This document shows, one piece after another, positions 42,908 to 52,540 of a stretch of DNA of 64,000 nt. The DNA comes from Candidatus Kryptoniota bacterium (GTDB lineage Bacteria; Bacteroidota; Ignavibacteria; Kryptoniales; JAKASW01). The notes under the pieces are model-generated. The model worked only from the letters and a program-made list of their open reading frames with translations, was not told the origin of the DNA and ran no database searches. The position numbers and the translations under genes were made by a program. The DNA is taken from NCBI GenBank assembly GCA_024641705.1, contig JAHECO010000017.1:19429-83428 (forward strand), given 5' to 3'. How positions within the stretch are numbered: the first letter of the stretch is position 1; the number at the start of each line of letters is the position of its first letter.

Positions 42908-44489
42908 CTTCACGATACTGGAACTGATCAGCCAGAGCCCGACGACGAGCGTCTACAAGGCTCACCAGAATGTGCTGGGTAGGACCATACTTCTGAAGGT
43001 GCTGCACAAGCATTTGCTGCGCGACAAGGAACTCGTTGCTAGGTTCTCCCGGGAAGCTAAAGCCTGCGCCATCCTGAAATCCGAGAACATCGTTCAGGTA
43101 TACGATCTTACGGAAGTGGACGGCGCCCCCGCTATCGTCATGGAATATGTCGAAGGTAAATCTCTCGAAGACCTTCTTGAAGACCCGTCAGTGCGTTCCG
43201 AAGCGCTGCTTCGCAAAGTCGCTTCCTCCGTACTGAAGGCGCTGTCGTATGCTCACGACAGGGGCGTCACACACCGCGATATCAAACCGGGCAATATCCT
43301 GGTCTCAGAGGACGGGACTGTAAAGGTGACCGACTTCGGTCTCGCCGCGGTAACGGACGCGCCGTCGCTCACGATGGAGGGAAGTCTGATCGGAACTCCG
43401 GCTTATATGTCTCCGGAACAGGCGCGCGGAGAACCGGTCGACCAGAGGACTGACCTGTTCTCTCTCGGGGTGACGCTTGTGGAAGTCCTGACGGGCGACA
43501 AGATACTGGTAGGAAGGTCGTATGCGGAATGTCTGAACAAAATTCAGACTTTCAGTCTCGCCTCGATCGGTTATCTAGCTCCGCAGTGCTCTCCCCACGT
43601 GTTCGAGTTCATGAAGAAGATGCTTGCGCCGGACAAACACGACAGGTTCGCCTTCGCCAGCGAAGCGTTGGCATTTCTGGAATCGGTCCCGTTCGTAGAG
43701 AAGCAAGAGACCCCGACAAATGGAGGGAGTGCCCGGAAGCGCGCGAGCCGGCTGCTCGCCGGCGCAGTTGGAGCCGTACTCCTTGTCGTGGTAGGACTCT
43801 CGTTCGTGTTCAGGCATCCTGCCCTGAAGACGGGAGGAGCAGCCACGGACTCGACGCTGGTGTCGAAGTCTCATCCGACGGAAGAGATAAAGAGCTCGTT
43901 GCCGCCGGAGCAGCAGGATCTGAAGCGGGGGGAACCCGGCAGAGAGAAAACGGCCGCGGCGAAATTGCCGGATACATCCCCGGTTCAGCAGCGAGACTCA
44001 ACGGGGCCCGGTGCCGCGGGAGACAAAACGCTGGCGGTTGCATCCGCCGAATCCGACTCCGGCTACATTTCGGTCCAATGCACGCCGTGGGCAAAAATCT
44101 TCATCGATAACGAGTATGCCGGCACGACTCCGATCTCGGGATCTATCAAGATGCCGGCCGGGGAGCATACGGTGACATTCAACAATCCGAATTTCGCTCC
44201 CATCGTGAGACAGGTTACTGTCCAGCCGAAACTTCTTGCGAGCGTCTCGGCAAACTTTCTCGAGAGTTCCGGTTACGTTATCGTCAGCGTTGAACCGTGG
44301 GGGAATGTCTACGTCGACGACCAGTTCCGCGAGACCACCCCCTCCGTGCAACCGATCGTCGTCTCCGCGGGTACGCGAAAAATCAGGATACATAACCCGA
44401 ACTTCCAGGATATCGTCAAGACGGTGACGGTGAATCCAGGCGATACATTGCGGCTGAATTTCAGCTTTTTAGATCAGGGCCGTAAGTGA
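42894..44489 (+). CDS. Ser/Thr kinase with TM segment and two PEGA domains
   Basis: 531 residues, GTG start within the upstream gene (GAAGGAATGGGGCG just before it). Kinase domain about 1-265 with HRDIKPGN, DFG and APE-like (SPEQAR) motifs. The glycine-rich loop is replaced (SQSPTTSVYK), though the VAIK-type Lys is kept (ILLKVL). A TM helix (about 288-308, AGAVGAVLLVVVGLSFVF) leads to a low-complexity linker and two extracytoplasmic PEGA domains (GYISVQCTPWAKIFIDNEYA; GYVIVSVEPWGNVYVDDQFR). Overlap with the sigma-54 activator suggests one pathway linking an envelope signal to transcription. Confidence 0.88.
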   Translation: MTQDSFTILELISQSPTTSVYKAHQNVLGRTILLKVLHKHLLRDKELVARFSREAKACAILKSENIVQVYDLTEVDGAPAIVMEYVEGKSLEDLLEDPSVRSEALLRKVASSVLKALSYAHDRGVTHRDIKPGNILVSEDGTVKVTDFGLAAVTDAPSLTMEGSLIGTPAYMSPEQARGEPVDQRTDLFSLGVTLVEVLTGDKILVGRSYAECLNKIQTFSLASIGYLAPQCSPHVFEFMKKMLAPDKHDRFAFASEALAFLESVPFVEKQETPTNGGSARKRASRLLAGAVGAVLLVVVGLSFVFRHPALKTGGAATDSTLVSKSHPTEEIKSSLPPEQQDLKRGEPGREKTAAAKLPDTSPVQQRDSTGPGAAGDKTLAVASAESDSGYISVQCTPWAKIFIDNEYAGTTPISGSIKMPAGEHTVTFNNPNFAPIVRQVTVQPKLLASVSANFLESSGYVIVSVEPWGNVYVDDQFRETTPSVQPIVVSAGTRKIRIHNPNFQDIVKTVTVNPGDTLRLNFSFLDQGRK

Positions 44490-44524
44490 CGGCATGATGA
44501 TTGCAGAATATACTACAAGTGGCT

Positions 44525-45820
44525 ATGGTCTGGCATAAAAAGAAATATCGACTCAATCTGCTTATTGCGGCAATCCTATCCTCGGCTGCCATGCAAGCAA
44601 CGGCAACTGCGGAGGTTACGGGTGTCCCGCCGATGCCTTACCCGAGGGTAGGTATGTGTTCGGTCAAGATCGAAAGCAGAATATATTTCATAGGGGGTGC
44701 GCAGGGTCTGCGCGGTGGAAATATCGAGAATATGAGAGGGACGTCCACGGTTCAATCGTTCGACTTCGAATCGATGACCTGGGACACGAACATCGCCCCA
44801 TTGGAGACCCCCCGTGTTTTCGCGTGCGCCGTGGTTCTCGACGATTCCATTTATGTCATGGGCGGTGTGGACAGTCTTGGGAATGTTCTGAACACGGTGG
44901 AAGTCTACGACCCCTCCTCGAATTCCTGGCATTACACAACTCCTATGAAGCTTGCCCGGAAAGGTGCGGCGGCAACTGCGTTCGACGACTACATATTGGT
45001 ATTCGGCGGAGGTGGCCAGACCGGTAGTCCGTATCATGAGGTGGAAGCCTACTCTGTAGAGAATGGGACGTGGAAGGTCACCTACCCGATGGCGCTTGCC
45101 AGAGCCTTTCACAGAGTCTTTAGAGTCAATAATTCCATCTATATCTTCGGCGGCAACAGCGGTACGCTTGGCCTGGTCAACATAATAGAGCGATATGTAC
45201 CCACAATCGGTACGATCGAGATTGCGGTTACACTGAAAGCGCCGAGAATGCTTTTCGCCGTCGTCGAAAGAGAAGATTCCGTGTTCGTGATTTCAGGATT
45301 GGGTGGGACTGGAAGCCCGGACAGCCACATCGAGGTTCTCAATTTTAAGCAGGAGGGCGGGGAACAGGACACCGTCCTGCCGCAGATGTTGAGCTCGCCG
45401 AGAATTGGTTTCATAGCCGCGCTCGGCAATGACGGCCATATTTATCTGTTCGGAGGACTCTCGCCTGATTACAAGAACGGGCAGGTGGCCGTCCCTGACG
45501 TTGTCCCGCTGGATGGAGTCACTGCTGTCAGACAAATGTCGAATGGGATGCCGAGCGGATTCAAACTTGATCAGAATTATCCGAACCCGTTTAACCCTAC
45601 TACGACAATACAATTCGATGTTCCGCCCCCCGGCGGTAACGTAAGCCTGGTTGTCTACAACATGCTTGGCCAGAAGGTCAAGACGTTAACCAACGGGTAC
45701 TTGAGTGCGGGGAGCTATTCGGTCTCTTTCGATGGTGTGAATATGCCGAGCGGAACTTATATTTACAGGTTGGAAACAGAAAACGGTAGTTCTTACAGGA
45801 AAATGGTCCTAATCAAGTAA
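44525..45820 (+). CDS. Secreted kelch-repeat protein with NPFNP sorting domain
   Basis: 431 residues from the ATG at 44525, chosen because it gives a signal peptide (KKKYRLNLLIAAILSSAA); no strong ribosome binding site. Residues about 50-340 have kelch repeats (IYFIGGAQ, DSIYVMGGVDSLG, YILVFGGGGQ, IYIFGGN), a beta-propeller. The last 85 residues are the type A sorting domain (FKLDQNYPNPFNPTTTIQF, NMPSGTYIYRLETEN, MVLIK). It should go through type IX secretion; the machinery is not in the window. Overlaps the next gene by 1 nt. Confidence 0.85.
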   Translation: MVWHKKKYRLNLLIAAILSSAAMQATATAEVTGVPPMPYPRVGMCSVKIESRIYFIGGAQGLRGGNIENMRGTSTVQSFDFESMTWDTNIAPLETPRVFACAVVLDDSIYVMGGVDSLGNVLNTVEVYDPSSNSWHYTTPMKLARKGAAATAFDDYILVFGGGGQTGSPYHEVEAYSVENGTWKVTYPMALARAFHRVFRVNNSIYIFGGNSGTLGLVNIIERYVPTIGTIEIAVTLKAPRMLFAVVEREDSVFVISGLGGTGSPDSHIEVLNFKQEGGEQDTVLPQMLSSPRIGFIAALGNDGHIYLFGGLSPDYKNGQVAVPDVVPLDGVTAVRQMSNGMPSGFKLDQNYPNPFNPTTTIQFDVPPPGGNVSLVVYNMLGQKVKTLTNGYLSAGSYSVSFDGVNMPSGTYIYRLETENGSSYRKMVLIK

Positions 45821-46713
45821 TGTCGAATAGCGCTCGGCTATCCCGCTGTGGTTCGTGTGCGAAATCGCGGATCGCTGCTACAGGACGTCCGTCAGGCCTA
45901 TCCGTGTCCGATGAACATGTTGTGAATCGGGCAATCCCTCTACTACTCTTTACCCTGGTCGTTTTTTCCGCCCCTAATCTGTTTGCGCAGAGTGCTTCCG
46001 CGGCAGACTCGACTCTCGCGGCGATAAAGGGGATGTACGACAGCGGTTCCTACATTTCCGCTGAGCTTCAGACAAGGCGCGTCCTTGAAGACAAGCGAGT
46101 GAACGATACGATGAGGGTCCAGCTTGAGAAGTATCTCGGTTTCGCACTCGTCGCGCAGGGCAAGAATGAATCGGCGGAAGAGCATTTCATAAATGCACTG
46201 CGGCTTGATTCAAGCCTGACGCTGGATCCTGTCTTGACTTCTCCGAAGATTCTAAGCGTTTTCGAAGCTGCAAAGGCGCAATATCAAGCTGAATTGTCGG
46301 CCGGGCAGTCGAAGACGCACGGAAGGCCGAAGGGACTCTCGACCGTTTCACGCGGCCCCAGTTTCAGGTCGGTCCTGTTTCCAGGCTGGGAACAACTCTA
46401 CCGGGGAAAGAGGACGAAAGGATACATCCTCCTGGGTGTGGGAGCTGCCGCTGCGGTCACGGCGATTGTCTCCGATTTTCTTCGGCGGGATGCGAGGACA
46501 AACTATCTTAACGCCTCCACTCCAGCCCTGGCAGAAAGCCGTTACCACACTTACGACCTCTATTACAAAACCGAAGTCTACTCAATCTCCGCCTTCGTGC
46601 TTATCTACGCCTATTCGGAGCTGGATGCGTTTCTGGATCTCCCGCCTAATCTGGATGCCGCATATTCGCCGTCCACGCGTTCCCTGAGCCTCGGCCTCCA
46701 TCTGAACTTCTAA
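45820..46713 (+). CDS. Exported TPR-like protein with membrane segments
   Basis: 297 residues from the overlapping ATG (taATG junction), but the hydrophobic signal (AIPLLLFTLVVFSAPNLFAQ) only starts at residue 38. A GTG at 45922 would put it at the N-terminus and is a good alternative. A TPR-like region (QLEKYLGFALVAQGKNESAE) is followed by two hydrophobic segments near residues 205-225 and 255-275, with a FPGWEQLYRGKRTKGYILLG motif as seen in DUF5683-type proteins. Function unknown; likely in the envelope. Confidence 0.6.
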   Translation: MSNSARLSRCGSCAKSRIAATGRPSGLSVSDEHVVNRAIPLLLFTLVVFSAPNLFAQSASAADSTLAAIKGMYDSGSYISAELQTRRVLEDKRVNDTMRVQLEKYLGFALVAQGKNESAEEHFINALRLDSSLTLDPVLTSPKILSVFEAAKAQYQAELSAGQSKTHGRPKGLSTVSRGPSFRSVLFPGWEQLYRGKRTKGYILLGVGAAAAVTAIVSDFLRRDARTNYLNASTPALAESRYHTYDLYYKTEVYSISAFVLIYAYSELDAFLDLPPNLDAAYSPSTRSLSLGLHLNF

Positions 46714-46875
46714 CCCTCCCGTTGTCAATGCTTCCTGCATGCTCTGCATCAGGGATGCATTTCTTGCGCGCGTCGATATGACATCACGCAAAAGAAGTCC
46801 CCGTATCATCGTCAAACCGCAGATCTGTATTTGGCACACCTGTTGAACCTCTCGGAGTAAAAACTGGAGGAAACT

Positions 46876-49191
46876 ATGATCAGAAAGGCTTACACACTCT
46901 CCTTCCTCGCGATGGCGGGGCTGATCCTGACTTTCTCCTCTGCATTTGCGCAGATGATGGGAGGCAGTTTTTCGCTCGAAGCATCGATAGAAGAAGGAAA
47001 AGTTTCACTCTCCTGGGAACAGCCGGAGAGTTTCGCGGCATCTTACTACCTGGTATACCGCGGTGAAATGAGCATCAGTGATACGAGTTTGAATATATCA
47101 TACAATCAAATCGACTCCACCACGGCGACTTCTTATCAGGACACGACCATGCCCACGACCAATTCGGTTCTGGTTTACCAGGTCAGGGCGTTCAATGGTT
47201 CGGGACAAATGAAAGTGAGCAATTTTGCCAAAGTGTTTGTCGATTCAATGGATCTCAACCGCGACCACGTCACGATAACATCGACCCCCTCGATGAACGG
47301 CAGCGTCGACTCGCTTTACACTTACCAGGTACAGGCGGTCTCTTCCGATTCGACGTCGGTCCTGTCTTACAGGCTCGGCGAGGATCATCCGCCGCTGATG
47401 GCGATGGATTCGACGGGATTGATAAGCTGGACACCGGTCGTAAGAGGATGGTACGACGTTGATGCGGTCGTCATCTCCAGCAACGGCGGCCGCGCGAGAC
47501 AGGAGTTCGCGATAAGAGTCTCCAGTGTCAACGGCACCATCGCCGGAACGGTCACCGACACGCTCGGCAACCCGCTTCCGAACGTTCTCGTGAAACTCTA
47601 CCAGCGAGACATGGAATGGCATTTTGACTACCATGCCGTCACCGATTCAGACGGGAATTACAAGATTATGCACGTCGACGCCGGCAAGTATCTCGTGCAC
47701 GCTACACCTTCCAACCCTAACTTCGCGGCGCAGTGGTACGACGGCGTTTACAGCATGATCAACGCGACGCCGGTGGTTGTCACCGATACCACGACACAGG
47801 TCGCCAACTTCAAGCTGCCGAGCCGCTACGCAGCCCTTCCCAAATATACCGTCACCGGCGCCGTGACCGACACGAACGGCACCGCCTTGAAGGGTGCGCT
47901 CGTCGTGTTCGCAAGGGCCGGCTTCGTGTTCAATTCTGCAAAGGAAAGCCAGAACGAATGGCAGGAAGGCGACGACTACAGAGCCATCTTCCAGAACATG
48001 TACCAGGAGAGGCATACAGTCCGGCACTTCAGTCTGGACGGCGATTCTCCATTCGTCTTCAAGACGCGCACCGACAGCAACGGAGTATATTCCGACACGC
48101 TGCCGCAGGGATTCTACGTTGCCTTCGCGCAGGCGGCCGGTTACCAGAGAATCTTCTTCAACAACGAATCCAATCTTCTCTCCGCAGACATCATTGCAGT
48201 CAACAGTGATACGACGAACATCAACTTCGCGCTTCCCCCGCTTCCGCCTGTCGTACTCGGCCAGATCAGCGGGACGATTATGGATTCGACCAGCGGCGCG
48301 GGCGTCGCGGCCAGGATTATTGCCTTCCGCGATGTGTGGAACTACCGAGACACTCTCAAGATGCACGTGGCTGGCGCGTACTTCGCGGACGCCGACAGCA
48401 CCGGAGCCTACACTCTCGCGAGCCTGCCTCCGGGTTATTACAAGATTCTCGCCATACCGCTCGGCAGCTACGTGCCGTCGTTCTACAGCATCACCGGTCC
48501 GACGATAAAGTGGAAAGAAGCCTCCGCGGTGCCGGTTGACGGCAACTCGACAAGCGGAGTGAACATATACGTGATGCCGACTCCTTCCTCGGCGGCAGGC
48601 TATACGTGGATCAACGGTCAGGTAATCTCGGGCACCACGTCGGCCGGAGTGAGCGGAGCGCTCGTCTACGCGTTCGACTCCAACGGGAATCTCGCAGGTT
48701 TCGGAATCACGAACCGGGACGGCGCGTACACCATCTCCGGTATAGCTCCCGGAACATATACGGTGTCCACTGACGTAGTCGGTTTCACCTCGACATCCAC
48801 CGAAACGTCTTCCCCGACGTACGACGCGAGCGGGAACCCGGTGCCTTCGACGTCGAATATGATCGTCACGCCGGATGTACCGACTGCGGTGTACCAGAAA
48901 GCCGTACAGCCGGTGAACTACGCGCTCGATCAGAACTACCCGAACCCGTTCAACCCGACGACGCAGATTGCGTTCAGCATCCCGCAGTCGATGCATGTCA
49001 CGGTCACGATCTTCAACATACTCGGCCAGCGGATCGCGACGCTTGTGGACGGGAACATGAGCGCCGGCTCGCATGTGGTGACATGGAACGCGCGCAACGA
49101 GCACGGTGAGATCATGCCGACCGGAGTGTACTTCTACAGGCTCTCCACTCCGAGCTTCACGGCGGTAAAGAAGATGCTTTTGCTGAAGTAA
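46876..49191 (+). CDS. Secreted multi-domain beta protein with NPFNP sorting domain
   Basis: 771 residues with signal peptide (AYTLSFLAMAGLILTFSSAF). Fn3-like domain (about 30-125), Ig-like domain (about 125-210), then four carboxypeptidase-regulatory-like domains starting at about 217 (VNGTIAGTVTDTLGNPLPNV), 320 (YTVTGAVTDTNGTALKGALV), 455 (VLGQISGTIMDSTSGAGVAA) and 575 (TWINGQVISGTTSAGVSGAL). The C-terminal sorting domain reads YALDQNYPNPFNPTTQIAFS and ends KKMLLLK. Surface or extracellular adhesin-like protein; no catalytic motif seen. AACTGGAGGAAACT precedes the ATG. Confidence 0.85.
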   Translation: MIRKAYTLSFLAMAGLILTFSSAFAQMMGGSFSLEASIEEGKVSLSWEQPESFAASYYLVYRGEMSISDTSLNISYNQIDSTTATSYQDTTMPTTNSVLVYQVRAFNGSGQMKVSNFAKVFVDSMDLNRDHVTITSTPSMNGSVDSLYTYQVQAVSSDSTSVLSYRLGEDHPPLMAMDSTGLISWTPVVRGWYDVDAVVISSNGGRARQEFAIRVSSVNGTIAGTVTDTLGNPLPNVLVKLYQRDMEWHFDYHAVTDSDGNYKIMHVDAGKYLVHATPSNPNFAAQWYDGVYSMINATPVVVTDTTTQVANFKLPSRYAALPKYTVTGAVTDTNGTALKGALVVFARAGFVFNSAKESQNEWQEGDDYRAIFQNMYQERHTVRHFSLDGDSPFVFKTRTDSNGVYSDTLPQGFYVAFAQAAGYQRIFFNNESNLLSADIIAVNSDTTNINFALPPLPPVVLGQISGTIMDSTSGAGVAARIIAFRDVWNYRDTLKMHVAGAYFADADSTGAYTLASLPPGYYKILAIPLGSYVPSFYSITGPTIKWKEASAVPVDGNSTSGVNIYVMPTPSSAAGYTWINGQVISGTTSAGVSGALVYAFDSNGNLAGFGITNRDGAYTISGIAPGTYTVSTDVVGFTSTSTETSSPTYDASGNPVPSTSNMIVTPDVPTAVYQKAVQPVNYALDQNYPNPFNPTTQIAFSIPQSMHVTVTIFNILGQRIATLVDGNMSAGSHVVTWNARNEHGEIMPTGVYFYRLSTPSFTAVKKMLLLK

Positions 49192-49224
49192 GGTCGTCCC
49201 TATCGACCCTTCTACCCAAAGGGC

Positions 49225-49267
49225 GGGCGGATCCCGACGACTGTCGGGACGTCCACCCTCTTTTTTT
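49225..49267 (+). terminator. Intrinsic terminator after the secreted-protein gene
   Basis: TCCCGAC (49232-49238) and GTCGGGA (49243-49249) form the core stem around GACT, extended by GGA/TCC and GGG/CCC with a bulge. A T7 run (49261-49267) follows. Classical rho-independent layout. Confidence 0.8.
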
Positions 49268-49287
49268 ACTCAACTGAATTGCGGTGC

Positions 49288-49620
49288 GTGCCACAACAAC
49301 CACCGATCTGTAGAATCCCCTTGCAAACACGACTTTCGACGAAAGAGAAAGCCGTGTTTGTGGGGCACCCTATTTCCCGCTCCCGAGCTCCTCTGTATTT
49401 GCCCACGGATTTTGGAAGGCAGGACTTTTGGGTGAGAAAGAGAAAGTGAACAAGGAAGCTTTCAGGAGTCTTGATGGCTGTGTTGTTCTTTCTTTTGTCT
49501 TGACACAAAAGAAAGAACCAAATGCCGCCTTGTCGCGGATACCGCGCCACGCGGTGCGGCATCCCGCATACTTATATTCAATAATTGAGCGGGAGAAAAA
49601 GTCAAGGCCGCGGAAAAAAT
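49288..49620. repeat. Dispersed palindromic repeat with CGCCACGCGGTGCGGC core
   Basis: Contains the hairpin CAAACACG...CGTGTTTG followed by TGGGGCACCC, a second hairpin TCTTTCTTTTGT...ACAAAAGAAAGA, and the core GCGCCACGCGGTGCGGCATCC (49544-49564). The core and its right flank (ATTGAGCGGGA) recur at 39878-39930 inside the flgN-like gene. No ORF looks real. The first two hairpins recur in changed form at 49.8 kb. Confidence 0.65.
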
Positions 49621-49769
49621 GGCTGAAAATTTCCCGCGACGCTAAAACAAATGAAATACGGCAGGACTTGCGGTTCCAGAGTGACCCCACATTTGTTTCT
49701 AAATGCGTGGCTCCAAATTTTCTCGCCGCCGTTTCTTCCTAATGTCTAACGGTATGATAGATGTCATGT

Positions 49770-49990
49770 ACTGTGCCGTTGAGAAACTCTGTGTCGTCGG
49801 GGGCGGAATTAACCAGAGAACTGCGAAACCCCTTTCAAAACCGGTTCCGACACAGTCGGAATCCGGTTTTGTGGGGCGCCCTTTTCTTTTCCATCATTTT
49901 CTTTTGGGCGAGCAAAAGAAAATGATGAAGGGAGAACTCAAGAACTTGTCGTCTCCGCAATTCTTTAGTTTGCGCCGCAAGACTTGTTTT
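49770..49990. repeat. Second copy of the palindromic repeat layout
   Basis: CAAAACCGG...CCGGTTTTG followed by TGGGGCGCCC, then CATCATTTTCTTTTG...CAAAAGAAAATGATG. The order (hairpin, TGGGGCRCCC, pyrimidine-rich hairpin) is that of 49288-49620, but stem sequences differ while base pairing is kept. That suggests selection for structure or ongoing sequence-specific processing. Confidence 0.55.
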
Positions 49991-50025
49991 GAACACCCCT
50001 CAGCCCTAACTTTTAAAAGAGGAAA

Positions 50026-50610
50026 ATGAGGATCAACAGTTCAGTGGAGTCGGCTTTGGAGAGACGAATTTCATTTCTATTAACAGCCATTTTGTCGTTC
50101 ATTTGTTTCCCCCTGATTTTGTTCTCCGCTTCGAGCGCTGCCGGCCAGACCGCGTCGGGCGATACCACTTCGGCCAAACAGTCGGCGTCGGCGAGTGCAA
50201 GCATCATTGTCAAAATCGTCAGCGATTCAACGACAGTCAGGAACGACTCTCTCACGGGCAGCCAGGACACGGCCCGGGAGAAGAAAGACACGGTGGCGGC
50301 GAAGAAGGACACACTGGAAATCATCACCAGCAGCGGCAGCTACAACACGGTGCCGGGCTTCCGGATCCAGCTCCTTACCACGCAGAATCTATCCGAAGCT
50401 ATCGGCATGAAAGCGAAGGCCGATTCGCTTCTGGCCAATTACAATATCTATATCGTCTACGATTCGCCCTACTACAAGGTGCGCGTGGGCGACTTCCGTG
50501 CCCGCTACGAGGCGAACCAGGCTATCGGCTACATCGCTGACCACGGCTTCCCGAACGCCTGGTCGGTCCCGGACAACGTCTTCAGGAACCCGCAGCGGAA
50601 AACCAACTGA
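50026..50610 (+). CDS. SPOR-domain protein with signal peptide
   Basis: 194 residues. An N-terminal hydrophobic segment (LLTAILSFICFPLILFSASS) acts as a signal or anchor, followed by a Ser/Thr/Lys-rich linker (about 40-105) and a C-terminal SPOR domain (GFRIQLLTTQNLSEAIGMKA through YYKVRVGDFRARYEANQAIG). SPOR domains bind denuded septal peptidoglycan, so a role at the envelope or division site is likely. ATG start with GAGGAAA upstream. Confidence 0.85.
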   Translation: MRINSSVESALERRISFLLTAILSFICFPLILFSASSAAGQTASGDTTSAKQSASASASIIVKIVSDSTTVRNDSLTGSQDTAREKKDTVAAKKDTLEIITSSGSYNTVPGFRIQLLTTQNLSEAIGMKAKADSLLANYNIYIVYDSPYYKVRVGDFRARYEANQAIGYIADHGFPNAWSVPDNVFRNPQRKTN

Positions 50611-50621
50611 CCCCATCTCAA

Positions 50622-50750
50622 GAGGTTGTCCCAAAACAAGGAAAATGTCATTCTGAAGGAGCGGAGCGACTGAAGAATCCACTTATTCGTTCTGAAAAAT
50701 GGATGCTTCACTTCGTTCAGCATGACAGACAAGACTTTCTAGACAGCCTC
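50622..50750. repeat. 129-bp MITE-like repeat, copy 1
   Basis: Starts GAGGTTGTCC and ends AGACAGCCTC, a 10-bp imperfect terminal inverted repeat. Inside, TGTCATTCTGAA...GAAGAATCCA pairs with TGGATGCTTC...TTCAGCATGACA, so nearly the whole element folds into one hairpin. Copies 2 and 3 lie at 57761-57889 and 63884-64000. It encodes nothing. The next 300 bp (50751-51053) also have no gene. Confidence 0.85.
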
Positions 50751-51053
50751 TTTGGGTGAGGTAAGTATAATAAACCGCCTCGCTCACGGAACAATGGCAA
50801 ATCGAGAGAAGACATTGACCGAGGTGTCAAGAGTGCCAATTCATGAAACACATCAGGTGACTAAGGCTCACTCCACCCTGATCCTCCCTTACGAGGGGAG
50901 GAGGCGATCGGTCATGATTTCGAAGTCACCGTGGGCTTTCCTTCTTTCCGGAAATTCTCTCACGGATCCCGGGTTTATTTCTATGGAGATGCGTGCCGCG
51001 ACCCAAGAGCCGGAGCAGTCTAACGTCCTGATAAATCATCTCATCAAGCGAGT

Positions 51054-52460
51054 ATGAAAGGAGGTACACTGAGAGCAGGCCTCATACTGATAGCGGTTCT
51101 GACGGCCATCAGCCTCGCCGCGTCCAATCGGGATCCCAGGCTCGCGCACTCCTACCGCACCGAAAAGAACGGGTGGATCTACGTCCACCTTCAAGGAAAC
51201 CCAAACCAGATCGGCTACCAGGACGGATATCTCCTCGCCCCGGAGATAGACGACGCTATCCGCACGGTCAGCTTCTACATCGGACGCACCACCCATAAAG
51301 ACTGGAATTTCTACAGGGAAGCGGCCGAGAGGATGTACTGGCCGAGACTCAACGACGAGTACCGGCAAGAGATCGAAGGCATCGCCGAAGGACTTCGCGC
51401 ACGCGGCAAGAAGTACGACGCGATCGACATAACCGCGCTCAACGGGTGGATGGAGCTTGCCTATTATTATCTCCCCCAGCTGAGACGGCTATTGCGGGAG
51501 GGGAAAAGTAACAACAGCGCTCCGGGGAATTGCAGCGCCGTCATCGCGACGGGGAGCTGCACTTCCGACGGCAAGATCGTAATGGCACATAACTGCTGGA
51601 CCGATTACATAATCGGCGAGAGGTGGAACATAATCGAAGATATAGTCCCCGAGAAAGGTAACAGGATACTCATGGACGCGTTCCCCGGCTTCATAGACAG
51701 CGGCGATGACTTCGCGGAGAACAGCGCGGGTATTCTTGTCACGGAGACCACTATCGCGCAGTTCAGAGGATTCGACACGACCGGAGTCCCGGAATTCATG
51801 CGCGCGAGGGAAGCGGTTCAATACTCAAACAGCATCGACGATTTCGTCCGCATAATGACAAAGGGAAATAACGGCGCCTATGCCAACGACTGGCTCATAG
51901 GCGACACGAAGACTGACGAGATTGCCCGCCTGGAACTCGGGCTGAAGAATCACAAATTGTGGCGGACGAAAGACGGTTACTACGCCGGCTCGAATTTCCC
52001 AAGCGACAGAAAGCTCATCAGGGAAGAGACGAGGTTCAATCCGGGCGACAAGTACAGCTCCATGAACGACCGCAAGGCCCGCTGGGAACGCCTGATGGCG
52101 GAGTACAAAGGACGCATCGACGCGGCTCTGGCCGAGAAATTTCTCGGCGATCATTACGACGATGTGCGCGGCAAGGAGGGACCTAGTGCGTATGTTTTAT
52201 GCGGGCACAACGACGAAGACCCCCGCGGCGTGAGGCAGTGGGGCTGGTCGCCGTTCAACCCGGCAGGAGCAGTGCAGGGAAAGGTTACGACGACGGAGCT
52301 CGCGAAGAAGATGGAATTCCGGGCCCGCATGGGACATCCCTGCGGGGAGAACTTCATTGTCTCACAATTTTTCAAGAAGCATCCGGGATACAGATGGGAA
52401 GGCAAATTTCTACATGACATGCTTTCATATCCATGGGCACTTTTCACAATAAAAAAGTAA
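51054..52460 (+). CDS. Exported Ntn-type hydrolase (C45/phospholipase B-like)
   Basis: 468 residues with a signal peptide or anchor (GLILIAVLTAISLAAS). The candidate nucleophile is Cys160 in APGNCSAVIATGSCTSDGKI, followed by MAHNCWTDY, the layout of C45-type/phospholipase B-like Ntn hydrolases, which self-cleave before the Cys. Later segments DWLIGDTKTDEIARLELG and YAGSNFPSD also fit. It would cleave an amide or ester outside the cytoplasm; the substrate is unknown. ATG with AAAGGAGGT near: the start is at ATGAAAGGAGG and a later ATG is absent, so the start is not certain. Confidence 0.75.
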   Translation: MKGGTLRAGLILIAVLTAISLAASNRDPRLAHSYRTEKNGWIYVHLQGNPNQIGYQDGYLLAPEIDDAIRTVSFYIGRTTHKDWNFYREAAERMYWPRLNDEYRQEIEGIAEGLRARGKKYDAIDITALNGWMELAYYYLPQLRRLLREGKSNNSAPGNCSAVIATGSCTSDGKIVMAHNCWTDYIIGERWNIIEDIVPEKGNRILMDAFPGFIDSGDDFAENSAGILVTETTIAQFRGFDTTGVPEFMRAREAVQYSNSIDDFVRIMTKGNNGAYANDWLIGDTKTDEIARLELGLKNHKLWRTKDGYYAGSNFPSDRKLIREETRFNPGDKYSSMNDRKARWERLMAEYKGRIDAALAEKFLGDHYDDVRGKEGPSAYVLCGHNDEDPRGVRQWGWSPFNPAGAVQGKVTTTELAKKMEFRARMGHPCGENFIVSQFFKKHPGYRWEGKFLHDMLSYPWALFTIKK

Positions 52461-52540
52461 GTATGAGTGACTATACCAACAGGTTCATAACAGTCGGAAC
52501 AATTCGTATCCGCGTGCCTTTCAGTGAGAGCGGAAGCAAT

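Noticed and set aside
44525..49191. Type IX secretion gene cluster
   Set aside because: Only substrates with sorting domains are present; no Por/Spr machinery genes were recognised.
49266..49742. Open frames of about 100 codons in the 49.2-50.0 kb gap
   Set aside because: They follow palindromic repeat DNA on both strands, with no start signal and low-complexity products.
50752..51057. 101-codon frame before the Ntn-type hydrolase
   Set aside because: Non-coding composition and a TTG/GTG-type start without ribosome binding site; shares words with another non-coding gap at 8.6 kb.
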